Below are positions 26,457-38,400 of a stretch of DNA of 64,000 nt, in pieces (position 1 is the first letter of the stretch; the number at the start of each line of letters is the position of its first letter). The position numbers and the translations under genes were made by a program. Origin of the DNA: Pseudobacteriovorax antillogorgiicola (lineage in GTDB: Bacteria; Bdellovibrionota_B; Oligoflexia; Oligoflexales; Oligoflexaceae); NCBI RefSeq assembly GCF_900177345.1, contig NZ_FWZT01000020.1:62001-126000 (forward strand), given 5' to 3'. The notes under the pieces were generated by a model that saw only the letters and a list, made by a program, of their open reading frames with translations, searched no databases and was not told the origin of the DNA.

Positions 26457-27492
26457 TTAGAACCCCCGGGCTTGTTTGTTTTGAAATCTCGGGTTGAAGC
26501 CGATGAGGTGGCGGATGTTTTTAAGTTTTTGCTTGGGTTTAATAGTAATAGTGAAGAAAACGGGCTGGAAGGCCGAGTTGATTTCCTTAGGATCAACTTC
26601 AATAGAGCCGCCACTATCTTCTAGGAAAGATCGTACAGCCGCCATCCCAATACCTCTTCCTGAAATGTCTGTTATCGAGGCAGATGTGCTCGTCACACTT
26701 GTGAATATGGATTCTATAATATCTTGCCGAATTGGGTTATCAATCTTGATTGTCTTTTTGAGACTACTAATGTCTAAGCCCCTCCCATCGTCTTCGTATC
26801 GAATTGAAAGTACATTATCCTGATAGGTTATGTGGAAAATGATCCGCCCTGAATGTGGCTTCCCATCATATATTCTCTCATTCGGGCCTTCAATTCCGTG
26901 ATCGATAGAGTTACGAAGAAGGTGGGTGAATACTCGTTGCATAATTTTATTGAGTTCGTAGGGAATCAAGTAGTCATCGCCAACAAATACAAACTCTGGA
27001 ACATTTTTACCTAGCTTCCGAGCCAAGCTAACTATAGATCTAAGGGAATCTTCCAAGCAGGATTCAAGGTTACTGTGGGTTAGCAGAATAATATTTCTAG
27101 CTATGACATCTCGGGGGTCATGTAGCGCTCCTTGGGCAATCTTAAGAATCCTATTTACATCAATCTGTGCTTTGTCTTCTACATCACCATAGATGAGATG
27201 GACTTGTTCAAGGTATTTCTCTAGAATCGAACTTAATTCAGCAATTTGAGCTAGAATCAGTTCGACTTGGTGAATGACTTCGAATATGCTATTGAACTTG
27301 TCAAAGCCAAGCTGATTAATATTAGGGTTAAGACTTTTGTGTTTTTTGTTGAGGTCATCGTGTTTATAAATCCAATATTCGGTCTGTCGATATGCAAAAC
27401 ATTGTCGAAATCGAAGAAACTCCAGTTCTGCGCCCTTTTCTATCGACCTATAGCTGTTTTTTATATAGGTATTTATTGCCTACTGTCGCCAT
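26457..27492 (-). pseudogene. CheA-like HATPase protein with a 5' frameshift in a homopolymer
   Basis: The intact C-terminal part (from about 27056) has the N-box HLLRNSIDHGIEG, G1-box DDGRGLD and ISGRGIGMAAVRS of CheA-type ATPase domains. The same frame stays open and coding-like up to about 27470 (helical text such as LEKYLEQVHLIYGDVEDKAQ) but contains no usable start. An ATG at 27492, 34 bases after a plausible -10 box, reads MATVGNKYLYKK and then hits a stop. Removing one A from the six-A run at 27457-27462 joins the two frames cleanly. The gene is therefore a frameshifted pseudogene, a sequencing or assembly error, or a rare frameshift site. The C-terminal domain closely resembles that of the large kinase at 32459-38422. 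Confidence 0.7.
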
Positions 27493-27525
27493 CGTAAACC
27501 TGTTGGCTTGTATCTCGACGGAAAA

Positions 27526-27554
27526 TGTATACCAAGGAAAAATCTGATTTTCAG
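27526..27554 (-). promoter_or_regulatory. Probable promoter of the HATPase gene
   Basis: On the minus strand CTGAAA (27554-27549) and TATACA (27531-27526) are separated by exactly 17 bases. Transcription would start about 25 bases before the ATG at 27492. The promoter overlaps the terminator of the upstream chemoreceptor gene. Confidence 0.45.
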
Positions 27555-27575
27555 CTATCCAACGGTCAGATTTTT
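27538..27575. terminator. AT-rich bidirectional terminator after the chemoreceptor gene
   Basis: AAAAATCTGA and TCAGATTTTT form a perfect 10-bp stem around an 18-nt loop, with T-runs on both strands. It lies 47 bases past the chemoreceptor stop codon. Confidence 0.65.
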
Positions 27576-27622
27576 AGTGCTTAATCGAAGCTATATGAGA
27601 AGGGGTAGAGTCAATACTAAAA

Positions 27623-29296
27623 TCAACCCGCTAGGGGAAGATTGCGATCATGATTTTGCGACATCGAATTTTCATCAACTTGATTTGCTGGCTCTTCCTG
27701 TAGACTATTCGAGATATTTAGCTTGAGGAAGCGTGCTAGTGTTTCGACTTCTTCCCTTAGAATGGAAGCTCTACGATCAAGGTTACTAGCAATAACGGCT
27801 ACCTTATTAATTTGGTTCTGGTTCGTTTGATTTGAACGACTAATAGCATTAGCTGTGTCTGTCATTTCAACCATAGATAGAGAGACCGAAGAGACCTCTT
27901 TTCCGGAATTGGTCTGGTAGTCTTGAATGCTAGAGTTCTTTTCCGTGAGGACATTGAAGACTTCATGAAACTCCTGGAAAATACTTTGAGTTTTAAGAGA
28001 AATCTCCCTTGACCTTGACTCGATACCATTATTGGTTTCTTTTAAACCATTTACCATTTCGTCGATCGAACCCAATGTGGATTGGACTAGATCTAAAATC
28101 TTAGCGCCAGACTTACCAGTTGTGTTCGCTAGATTTCCTATCTCCTCAGCAACGACCGTAAACCCTTTTCCTGCTTCACCTGCCCGTGCAGCTTCAACGG
28201 AAGCATTGAACGATAGTAGCTTCGTTTGGAATATTATTTCTTCTATAGACTTGACTGCCTTAGAAATTTCATCGAATTTGCCTCTGAAAGTTTCTACAGT
28301 ATCTATGATATGATTGTTAGATTGAATGGATTGTGATTCATTTTGAAACTGCTCATCAAGAACCTGACTCAGCACCGACATAAGGTTTTTAGAGCGATCG
28401 AAGTCACTCATGAACTCCTCTGTTAGCTGTTGTGCTTCTCTCACAGTATCTTTTGCATTCGAAGCATTGTCTGAGACGCTATTTATGGTTTGATTGAATT
28501 CATGGATAGCAGACGTTTGGGAGGTTACTTCAGATTTTACATGATCGGAATACTTACTCATCCTCTGTGAGTCACTTGAGACTTGATGGCTTGCCTCCAT
28601 TACAACTTTTATAGAATCTTCGACAGGAATGATAAACTTGTAAATCGTCCGCATACTTAACCCAAGTGCAATGAAAAGTAAAAGGAATACTGCCAAGCCT
28701 AAAACTTGTAAGTTCTCTACGAGAAAATCAGCCTGCGCACTTTGAACGTTATCAATATAGACACCACTACCTAAAACCCAACCCCAAGGTTTGAAAGCCT
28801 TCAGGTAGCTGATTTTGTCAGCTGGATTATCGTGGCCTGGTTTAGGCCAAGAGTATTGGAGCCATCCCTCTCCTTTCTCCTTAGCTATAGCAGCCGCATC
28901 AACAAAAATTTGAACACCCGAAGGGTCCTTGATATTTGAAAGGTCTTGGCCATCTAGTTCGGGTTTTATAGGATGAAGAATCATGGTGGGAGTCAAGTCG
29001 TTGATCCAAATATATTCTTGGGATTCGTATCGAAAGTCACGTAGTACCTTCTTAGCTTGGTTCTGCGCTTCTTGAACACTTATCTCACCTTTCTGTGCGA
29101 GTCTATGGAAGTGCTCTAGTACAGAATATGCAATATCGATGGCTACCTTAGGCTTGTTGTACTGGGATTCCTGAATCATCAGGTTACTTCGAGGTGAAGT
29201 CACTAGAAAGAAAATGAGAATGAAAGGTATAGCACCTAAGATCGCTAGTAGGAACTCTAGGACAAGTCTCTTTGTGTGGTGTTTATATTTACCCAA
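27623..29296 (-). CDS. Methyl-accepting chemotaxis protein with single-Cache sensor domain
   Basis: The 557-residue receptor has a first membrane helix (about residues 13-33). A periplasmic single-Cache domain follows ([26 protein letters not shown] and [13 protein letters not shown]), then a second helix (about 196-215). A long cytoplasmic coiled-coil signalling domain carries the hairpin tip [23 protein letters not shown]. It lacks a C-terminal CheR-docking pentapeptide. It should relay ligand binding to a CheA/CheW complex. Small carboxylates are typical sCache ligands, but this one is unknown. The gene has its own terminator. Confidence 0.92.
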   Translation of the reverse strand: MGKYKHHTKRLVLEFLLAILGAIPFILIFFLVTSPRSNLMIQESQYNKPKVAIDIAYSVLEHFHRLAQKGEISVQEAQNQAKKVLRDFRYESQEYIWINDLTPTMILHPIKPELDGQDLSNIKDPSGVQIFVDAAAIAKEKGEGWLQYSWPKPGHDNPADKISYLKAFKPWGWVLGSGVYIDNVQSAQADFLVENLQVLGLAVFLLLFIALGLSMRTIYKFIIPVEDSIKVVMEASHQVSSDSQRMSKYSDHVKSEVTSQTSAIHEFNQTINSVSDNASNAKDTVREAQQLTEEFMSDFDRSKNLMSVLSQVLDEQFQNESQSIQSNNHIIDTVETFRGKFDEISKAVKSIEEIIFQTKLLSFNASVEAARAGEAGKGFTVVAEEIGNLANTTGKSGAKILDLVQSTLGSIDEMVNGLKETNNGIESRSREISLKTQSIFQEFHEVFNVLTEKNSSIQDYQTNSGKEVSSVSLSMVEMTDTANAISRSNQTNQNQINKVAVIASNLDRRASILREEVETLARFLKLNISNSLQEEPANQVDENSMSQNHDRNLPLAG

Positions 29297-29543
29297 TACT
29301 TCTCCAGCTCTTATCTTTAGCCCGCTATCGGCTCTTTTGGATCGAACTTAAGTCACCTGTTGAGGCAGATTTCCAATATCATCAAGCTTGGCAAGTTTCT
29401 AAACCATGGTCAAGGCTGCGGCAGTTGCGAGCCTAGCGAGGCCTTGCCAGTTTCGGCTCTTTTTCACTTAACTTACCTGAGTCTTAATCTTGAAAGTCTA
29501 AGTTACGTGCGACTTGTTAAGTAATGATAGGTAGGTCCTAAAA

Positions 29544-31265
29544 ATGAGATTACTGATTATTTTGTTGCTAGGTTTTCAACTATGGTCATGCCAAACTATA
29601 AAACCTTCAGACCAAATTGAAGAGACAGTTCTTATTGACTTAAAACAGTCTTCCGGGACTACCTGGACAGCCCAATATAGACTACCTTTCGCAGTAAAGT
29701 CCTTAGTTTTTCAAAGGGATACTAACCTATTTCGACATAAGCTTTGGGATATTAGCCCGAGTACATTAAAAATTGTTAAGGATAGCGGCGTAGAGCGGAT
29801 CATCAGCATGGATGGTGAGGCGTTTCAGGGCTTCACCGTTGAGTTTAAAGTGATGGATAAAGCTCTATTTAAAGATTATGAATTTTTTAGGAGCTTTACA
29901 GATGGAGGTTTAGTTCTATTTTCAGGCCATCTCAATGTGATGATAGACGAAATTACATTGGAGAATTTGAAAGATGAGGAATTTCCATTCCTGCCGATGA
30001 CCTTTGCGATTACAGCCCATAGTGACAACTATATTGCGATCAACGGTAAGGCTTTTCATCGTAAAGCTAGTTGGAAAGATGAATCTCTCCACGGTACCTA
30101 TATCTATTTTGGTTCTCAGAAACCATTGGAATCCAAGTCAATGATCAGCATTCTTGATCCCGCCCTTCCGGCTAAGGTTAAGAGCTCTCTTGAGCCACAG
30201 CTAGCGAATCTTTTTTCTTTTTATGAGGAAAAGTTTGGCCATAGTCTAGGGTATGTTCCCACGGTTTTATTTAACTACAACCCAGATCATTCTGGAAAAC
30301 GCAGCTCCGGGGGAACGCTGCCGCAGATGGTGCAGCTAAGCTGGCAAGGACCATTTGATTCTGAAGATGCTAGAGATTCTGAAGAAGTTCATTGGTTAGT
30401 GGCCCACGAAGCAGCACATTTGTGGAATGGCAAGCTTTTTCGAGTCTATGATACAACGCCAACCTGGATCAAGGAGGGTGGGGCGGATGCAGTTGCAAAT
30501 CGAGCGCTCTATTTCCAGGGAGTTTACGATCAAAACAAGCTTTGGGATCGGCATCTTCAAGACCTTAATACCTGTCTCAGTATTCTGAGGGGTAAAGCTC
30601 TTGAAGATGTTACGCGCAATGGCTTCCAAGCCCATTATAAATGTGGTTCTGCGATGATGTGGATGATGGAGCTAGGCATTAAACAAGTCGATCCCAGCCA
30701 GGATCTTTTCAACCTCTTTGAGAAAGTGTTTGCGAAGGCTAGTGAACAAGATTTTCGATACGGTTGGGAAACCTTTGCCAAAGTTCTACATGAAGACTAT
30801 AATCTGGCAACTTTAGCCCAAGACATAGCAGCTTTTGCATCAATCAAAGGCCAATTGCAGCAGGTAGAACACATCAAGAAGATGGGGAGCGATCTTGGTA
30901 TTACAGTTGCTGAACGACCAGATAGGGCAAGCCCTAGCTTTTTACAAGCTTATCATCGCGGGATTTTTAGGGAGCTTATGCGAAGGGACTGCGGTGGCTA
31001 TTATAGTATGTGGTCTCAACGAGGTATGTTTATAGTGATGGGTCACCCAACTCGTTGCAACACATTAAAGGGGAAAGAATATCAGATCATAAAAATAGAA
31101 GGAGAGGAGCTTGGCTCGAAGAATCTAACTACTAAGTTGAAGATAGCCTGTGAAAAACGGAAGCAAGTGGAGCTAGGTCTTTTATCAGGGAAATCAATAT
31201 CACTTAAGTGTAATGAACAGCGATTAAGAGAGCTTCTTTGGTTGGAAGTCTCCTTGTCTCATTAG
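29544..31265 (+). CDS. Lipoprotein with gluzincin-type metalloprotease motif (M1/M61-like)
   Basis: The 573-residue protein has a lipobox (LWSC, Cys16). An N-terminal beta-rich half runs to about 210. A zinc-peptidase helix H288-E289-x2-H292 (HEAAHLW) comes next, with a downstream Glu311 in WIKEGGAD. HExxH plus E about 20 residues later is the gluzincin signature of M1 aminopeptidases and M61 glycyl aminopeptidases. The C-terminal region (CGGYYSMW, several Cys) is not recognisable. An envelope-anchored peptidase is the best call; the subfamily is uncertain. Confidence 0.75.
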   Translation: MRLLIILLLGFQLWSCQTIKPSDQIEETVLIDLKQSSGTTWTAQYRLPFAVKSLVFQRDTNLFRHKLWDISPSTLKIVKDSGVERIISMDGEAFQGFTVEFKVMDKALFKDYEFFRSFTDGGLVLFSGHLNVMIDEITLENLKDEEFPFLPMTFAITAHSDNYIAINGKAFHRKASWKDESLHGTYIYFGSQKPLESKSMISILDPALPAKVKSSLEPQLANLFSFYEEKFGHSLGYVPTVLFNYNPDHSGKRSSGGTLPQMVQLSWQGPFDSEDARDSEEVHWLVAHEAAHLWNGKLFRVYDTTPTWIKEGGADAVANRALYFQGVYDQNKLWDRHLQDLNTCLSILRGKALEDVTRNGFQAHYKCGSAMMWMMELGIKQVDPSQDLFNLFEKVFAKASEQDFRYGWETFAKVLHEDYNLATLAQDIAAFASIKGQLQQVEHIKKMGSDLGITVAERPDRASPSFLQAYHRGIFRELMRRDCGGYYSMWSQRGMFIVMGHPTRCNTLKGKEYQIIKIEGEELGSKNLTTKLKIACEKRKQVELGLLSGKSISLKCNEQRLRELLWLEVSLSH

Positions 31266-31320
31266 GGCCGAGGTTTTAGTTGTCAATCGCACTATTTCTT
31301 GAATGGGCCGAGAAGACTCT

Positions 31321-31459
31321 AAACTAGCATTAGTGCTTTGTCACATTGGATTCTCGGCTAGGCGTCGAGGAATGATTGAGGAGCTAGTACTCCCGTACAG
31401 CGACGATTGAGAGACGAAGACAACAACGCCGAGGATTCAATGTGACTAAGCACTAGTTT
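31321..31459 (+). repeat. Palindromic element, copy A (divergent arms, shared core)
   Basis: The outer arms AAACTAG-(6 nt)-TGCTTTGTCACATTG... and their inverted copy near 31427-31459 pair in about 29 of 32 positions. Between them lies a core with AGGAG-n-TAGTAC-n4-GTACAGCGACGA, shared with the repeats at 40435 and 41051 although the arms differ in sequence. It fills the gap between two converging genes. Confidence 0.65.
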
Positions 31460-31482
31460 GGACCCGACGTTGCGTCGAGTCC
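31460..31482 (+). terminator. Weak hairpin after the gluzincin lipoprotein gene
   Basis: GGAC-CC-GACG-TTG-CGTC-GA-GTCC folds as two stacked 4-bp stems with an internal mismatch, followed by TTGCTTT. It may terminate the gene at 29544-31265, whose stop is 195 bases upstream. Confidence 0.3.
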
Positions 31483-31497
31483 TTGCTTTATGAGGTC

Positions 31498-32163
31498 TTA
31501 CTGCCTAGCCCAATCGTAAAGGGCGTCGAGACCAGCGATGTCTCCAGCAGATAGCTCTGATGTTCCATTACAGTAGCCCATAACAGATTCTGAGTCATAA
31601 TCTTCAGTGATGTAGAAAATGTTGCCACCATGATGAGCTATTTCTCCAGTACTGCAACGGGTAGGAGCATCGGTGCGGGCATGCTCGTGACGAATCCCCA
31701 AAGCATGGCCAAACTCATGGACATCAGTTCCTTCAGACAAAGGGAAGATATACATGTTAAAGCCATTGCCATTGTAGTTGCTTAATAGAGACTCACAAAC
31801 ATTGTATGAGTCGGGGCCTGGCCCAATATGGCTACAACCCATCACACTGCCGTTCCCCATAGGTATGGGATTGCCCAGCTTTATCCGAATAGTCGGTTCA
31901 GAAGAGCGTTGAGGACAGAAGCCCCAGCCTGAGAAACGAATATGCTTAGTTCTGTTGTAGTTCGATGTTACGTTATCTTTCACTAAATCACGATATTGTT
32001 GCCAATCGGCTCTAGTATCTACGAAACACACCGGAATCGGACCTGGGTCCGACCAAACTGCGGATAGGTCGGCGACGCTATCAAGCGCAGAATGCCCCTT
32101 GTGTTTGGTTGCGCCGCAACCGACCATCAAAACCGATGCTGTCAATAGTGATAGGTATTTCAT
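31498..32163 (-). CDS. Metzincin-type metalloprotease lipoprotein (paralogue 1)
   Basis: The 221-residue protein is lipidated at Cys16 (LMVGC) and has one compact catalytic domain. The zinc motif HExxHxxGxxHE is H149-E150, H153 and H159 (HEFGHALGIRHEH), and the Met-turn is SVMGYC (M195). Cys pairs at C46/C83 and C110/C123 probably form disulfides. The size and motif resemble matrixin- or astacin-like enzymes without a propeptide domain. A close paralogue lies at 50049-50696 with the same layout. Both would degrade extracellular proteins at the cell surface or in the periplasm. Confidence 0.85.
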   Translation of the reverse strand: MKYLSLLTASVLMVGCGATKHKGHSALDSVADLSAVWSDPGPIPVCFVDTRADWQQYRDLVKDNVTSNYNRTKHIRFSGWGFCPQRSSEPTIRIKLGNPIPMGNGSVMGCSHIGPGPDSYNVCESLLSNYNGNGFNMYIFPLSEGTDVHEFGHALGIRHEHARTDAPTRCSTGEIAHHGGNIFYITEDYDSESVMGYCNGTSELSAGDIAGLDALYDWARQ

Positions 32164-32458
32164 GTCATTCTTCCTTTTCTTGTATCTGAACTCAAGTCTG
32201 GCTGGCTAGCCAGTTATCTGAAACTAATTCTAATTGGTAACTATCTCAAGGTTTATTTTAAGATAACTATTATAGGTTTTAGGCTATATTTAAAATTATG
32301 CTCACTTAGGCAGCAACGAAAAGCCATAATGGCTTACATAGATATGGTAGTGAAACGTATTAATGGCATGTCTATGCAGGAGCAATTGTGAGGTGAGGTG
32401 TATTATCGGGTCGGTTTAGATGGGTTTAGCTTGGTGAATGCCGGCTAGAAGCCTATTC

Positions 32459-35400
32459 TTATACGGCCTTCAAACGATAATTCTCAGCAACAAACTTGGA
32501 GCCGTCGATCGTAGCGATAACTTCAAATGGGATATTTTTGTTAACATCTAAGCTGGGCTTTGCAAGTTTCAATGAAAACTGACCCCCAGAATCTTCGATA
32601 GCTGTTTTAATAGCATCCATTCCAATGCCTCGGCCGGATATTTCGCTCACCGTGTCAGATGTGGAGAAACCAGTTTCACAAATGAGATTTGCAATCCTTT
32701 GGTTATCATGCTCAGATTTCTCTATGAGCCCGCGATCAACACCCAGTTTTTTGATTTTGGCAATATCTAATCCTGAGCCGTCGTCGTGGTAGTGAATCGA
32801 TAGGCCGTGATCGTGGACTTCAAGGTGGACGTGAATCTTGCCTTGGGCGGGTTTTCCTACTTTTGTTCGGAGTTCTGGTGGCTCGATTCCATGGTCTAAG
32901 GAATTGCGAATAAGATGAACCAAAACACCTCGGAGCAGTTGCGCTGTATCGGGAGCGAATTCAATCCTTGGACCGGAAACTTCGATGATAGGAGTGACTT
33001 TTTTAAGGTCCTTGGCCAAACTTTCTATCGGAGCAGCTAATTCAGAAAAAAGAACTTGGGACGACGTATAGCAGTAGGAGCGGAGCGTTCTCTCAAGGTC
33101 TTGCGCCTCAAGTCTTCGCTCCAAGGGTTGGCTGGAAATGATTTCAAGGGCCTTTACGATTGTATTGCGGTCAATTCCAGTCTGAATGCTTTCCGTATTA
33201 CCTAGTTTTTTTGTATATAGAGTGATGTAGCGCTCCAGCGCTTGGCTAACAGTTTCAAAATCTTCCGAAAGTCTAGCCTTGCTCCAAGTGTGAGTGCCAT
33301 TCATGATCTTGGAGCAAAACGTTTCTGCTTCGTGGATCTTATCGACCATAGACTTAAAGTTCTGTGATCGAGAAAGGCCTTTGAGCGTGTGATAATTTAT
33401 AGATATTGTGCGTAGAGCATCTTCTTCTGATAGACTCTCATTGGAAATCGTAGTTTGAATAGTCTTTAAGTATTTTCTACTTTCATCGAAAAAGTTCTTA
33501 ACCTTCTCTTTTGGATGGGCCAATATTTCTTCTATACGGAGCATGTCTTCTTTCTGCTGACGAGTCTCCTGTTCAAGAATTCTAATAGCGGTGACATCCC
33601 GTGCCACCACAAGGACTTTCTCGGTATTATCAAGTTCATCGACGATGTTCTGCCAATCAAGCTCAATAATCTTCGAATCCATGGAAATTTCTCGGGGGAA
33701 ATGGCTCATATTGACCTCGAAACTCAAGGAGTCTTCGCCGAAGCTATTTGTGAGGCAGGTCTCAATCCGAGATATCTCATCGCTTGATAGACTCGACCTC
33801 GCGAGTAAATCAATTGGGTTCTTGCCGCTAAGGTCTTGCTCGTTGAACATTGCTTCAAGATAATCAGAGTAGAATTCTTCGACTGTCATATCGGGTAGAA
33901 TTGTGAAGATTCCCTGTTGGATATGTCTCATTACACTACTGATATGGCGAGTTTTTTCATCAACCAAATCTTGAATATTTTCGACCATGTTTTTAAGATT
34001 CTCGACATGTCTGGCGTTGGTAATTGAAATTGCACCCTGCGTGGCTAAGATCGATAGTACCGTGACCATTCTGTCAGTGAACGCCCTTATAGCTAATTTA
34101 TTCTCTAAATAGACTACTCCCACCAATTCAGTTCGAAATAGGATGGGGAGACAAAGAATAGACTTGGGCTTATGCTCCAAGATATATGGATCATGGGCAA
34201 AATCGCTGTCGTCAGCAGGATTATTGATGACAAGATGTTTACCTGAGCGAGACACAAAATTGATGATCGATTTAGGGAGGTAGCTGACTAACTTCACGGA
34301 CTTGTCAAGGCTCTCAACATGAATTTCTTCGCCAGTTCTTGCTACGGATTTAAGCTTTAGGTCGCCGTCTTCACTTAAAATCAGATAGCCTTCCTGTGCA
34401 CCTGCATTTTCTAATGTTAGTTTCATAAGGTGCTTGATGATCTCATTTAAATCAGTCTCACTCGCAATTGTATGGGATGCCGTTACTACAGTGGAGGTGT
34501 CGATAGAAGCGTAGCCTATTTTCTCTGTGGAACGATGATTCGTAATCGTGAGGTGAGGCGTTTTCTTTTGCCAATTTATTTCATATGGCAGGCTTTCCAA
34601 TTGTCTTAGCTTGGACTGACTGCCCCATTTCTGATAAAGGGTGTAGGCATCATGCAGATACATGTTTGCAATCTTAGCCTTGCCCTTCTCGCGCCAGAAT
34701 CGAGATGTAAGTTCGGTGGCGATGGCTTCGTCCAGCAAAAATCGATTTTCGTGAGCCATATCCATCGATTGCTCGTAAAGCTTCTCTGCCTTCGCGTAGC
34801 GCTTATTGACCCGAGCAAGCTCTGCTTCCACTATCAAAGCTTTTGGCATGTAATTGAAGGGGGCTGTTTTTGCCCAGTGATGGAGTAGCTTTAAGTTTGA
34901 GCGAACCTGTCTTTCAAGGTTTTTCTTAATTAACTTGGATGGTGTGTTATCAATATCGTCGATATAAATCAGTGAGTCAAAAAAATAGAACATCAGATGA
35001 TTCGGGTGCCCTAAAAATGTGAGATATTCTTTGGTCAGGTCTGCATTTCGCCGGGCTCCCTTTCGATCGTGGAGCAGATAGGAAATTATGGTTTTGACCA
35101 GATAGGTCATGTAAAGGCATACGTTGTGTTTCTTCTCTTTGTAGATGGGAATCATTTTATTTTCATCGTAGGCCTTGCCTTTAAGTATAAAGGGGTCCTC
35201 ACAGTCGCCTAAGAGGTTAAGATAGGCTTGCCAGAAGGGAAGGTTTAATTCCCTAGACGTTATTTGATGGAGTTTGGATTGAATGATTCCGGTATATTTT
35301 TCCATGTTTTTGACGAGGGTATTGAGATTTTCACCGTATATAAAAGGCAACATGCTTAAGTTGTGCAATGAATGGGCAGCGAATTCAATCTCCCCGGTTT

Positions 35401-38400
35401 CCAATCCTCGTCGATAGTTGTCTTCAAGAGAAGGTACGAAATCTCGCAAGGGCTCGTGAGAATGTCGTATAAAACAGTTGAAAAGGAATGTGATTTCCAC
35501 AACAATGCTATCATAGTCAGGTTTCTGAGCTAGCTGAAAAGCTAGTTTACCAAATTGGTAGCCATCTTTAAGGTTACCCAAGCGTGAAAGAATCATTCCG
35601 TAAGTTACGTAGCCCTTACTAGAATGAATGCTATTTCCATCTTTGATTGCAATTTTTACCTGCAAACATGTATTTACAAGAAGTTGCTTGGGATCTGCAA
35701 AATAGCAAGCGCTCATGAGTCGCCCTAGAATTTTTACAATGGCATCTTTCTTAGGGTCGGATAGTTCTTGATGATCAACAAAATCTATTATTTTTTTGCC
35801 TTTCCAGGCCCAGCCCGTGGTTTTTAGCGCCTTCAGTATCGCAAAGCGATCCTTTTTGATTTCTTTAGGCAGAAGCTTTAGTTTGACTAGACCAGATAGG
35901 CCAAGTTTGATGGCTTCCAATGGCTGGGATTCAGATACATAGGCGAGGGGTTCGATATAGTAGACGTCTACTGTATCAAGAGGCCTCTTTGCATTTTGAA
36001 TGATTTCCTTGCTAAGTAGATGAACCTCATCATACTGAGCATCTAAATAGAAGGCCTCTAGTAGTTCACAGTTCAAAGCTAGAAAATCGTCATAGCTGCG
36101 GTTCCATGCAGTTGAGCCCAGCAGCTCTTTTGCAATAAGTAGAAAATCAACAGCAGAATGATAGGCAGCCGACAACTTGGAACGCTTGGCAGCAAGATGA
36201 TTAAGCTTTGTGAGACGATGACGTTCGTCGCGATCATCTATCAAGTCGCGACCCTTATTGAGGTGCTTTACCACTTCAAATAGATTCTTATTCTCATCTA
36301 GTTGATTGGCTAAAAGCCTACCGATTTTTAAATGAACAAGGTTTCGGTCATGATCCAATAAAAGGGTGTACGCAGCTTGTTGCACACGGTCATGCAAAAA
36401 CTTGAACCATACCTGGCTAGCATTTGCTTCCGTAGCAGATCTGTATTTTTGGTCTGCAGGAAGGACAAGACCCAAGTCGATAGCTTCCCAGATTGTTTTA
36501 TAGACTTTGTCAAATGAGGATTCTGCAATGATAATCAGGGTTTCAAGATCGAATCGATTGCCGATGCATGATGCGAGAGTTAGTAAGCTTTTGCCATCAG
36601 CACTGAGACGATTGATTTTTTTCAGCATCAGATCGACAACATCATCTGTCACCGATTGTTGCTGAATCTGCATATTATCCCAGATCCATTTTCGATTTTG
36701 ATTGTCGAACTTGATGATGTCGTCTTCATGGAGAGCTATCAAAAGCTGGTTGATGTAGAATGGATTTCCCTCGGTCCTCTGAATAAGAATATCTGCCAGA
36801 GGGCGAACTGATTCGTTGTCTGAGTCCAAAGTATCAACAAGGAGTCTACAAACATCTTCGGTATCGAGCTCCCGCAGGCAAAGTTCTGAAATAGCTCGTC
36901 CCGTGGCCATGAGAGACTCTCTGAGCTTTGAAACAGGGTGAAGGGAGTCGACTTCATTGCTTCGATAGGCACCGACCAGCAAAACAGACTTTAAGTCTGG
37001 ATCACTGAGCAATACCTTGATTAAATTTATTGAAGACGAATCTGCCCACTGGAGATCATCCAAGAACAGGATTAAGGGGCGATTTTCTGTTACACATTGA
37101 ATCAGGTTTAGAAGGGCAAAATGAAACCGTTTTTCACTATCCTTTATATTATTACCTGTGACTGATTTGACATCGACAACCATCCTAAGTTCAGGGATGA
37201 TAGTCGCTATGAGGTCTAGATTCGAAGCTAAAGACTCTGTGAGCCGATTCCTCCATTTCGCAAGTTCCTCGTCACTGCCAGTTAAAATCCCTTGATTGAT
37301 GAGTGAACTTAGGGCTTCAACGAACGCAGAGTAAGGAACGTTCTGGTTGAATTGGTCATATTTACCACGGCAATAGTACCTATCAACATGGCTCATCATA
37401 CGATGGGTTTCGTTTATAAGGGCAGACTTTCCCGAACCCGAATAGCCAGAAACAAGCAATAGTTCACTTGCTCCTTGGAAGGCTTTGTCCAAGGCTAGTG
37501 TTACTGCTTCGATCTCCTCCTCACGTCCGTATAGCTTGGGTGGGATTTCAAATCGATATTTTGAATCATCTTGGCCTAATTCGAATGCGGTTAGTTTTTT
37601 CTTTGCTGATAACTGCTCTTGTAGGCGAGCTAAATCAGCTAGCAGACCGCAGGCTGTTTGATAGCGATCATCGGCATCTTTATTCATCAATTTCTCGACG
37701 ATCGCTGAAACTGGTTCAGGAATATCTTGATTTCGCTGGATCAATGGTATGGCTGACTTTGCAATGTGGCAGTGAATCAGTTCAATCAAGTTCTCACCCA
37801 AAAACGGCTTTTCTCCTGAAAACATTTCATACATTGTGATTCCTAAGGAATAGAGGTCCGAGCGGAGGTCGACGCTGCGGTTCATACGCCCCGTTTGTTC
37901 CGGGGATAGGTAGTGGAGTGTGCCTTCAATGTCCCTCACTTCGGAATACTCTACTTTTTCACTAGCTAGCTGGCTAGAGATTCCAAAATCGATGATCGTG
38001 GCTTTCAAGTCATTGCTAACTAAGATATTTGATGGATTGATATCTTTATGAATGATCCCCCGGCCGTGGATATGATTCAAAGCGTCAGTGACTTGACGTA
38101 CAATGGATATTTTATCTTCCAGCTTGAGTGTTTTGGTACTTATCTTCTTTGCTAGGGTGGAGCCGCCCAGGTCAGGCATGATGATACCAATTGAGTTCGA
38201 GAACGTCACTCGATCGAGTGGCTTGATGACTCCTTCGTGGTCTAGGCTCATTACCACTTGAAACTCACGCTCAAAAGATTTGATCTCCTCTGCGCTAGGG
38301 TATTCTAAGAGGGGAGTCTTGCAAACCACGGGTAAACCTTGGTCGGAGTGACCACGGTAAACGATAGACTGGCTACCTTCATATATTTTTTCGAAAAACT

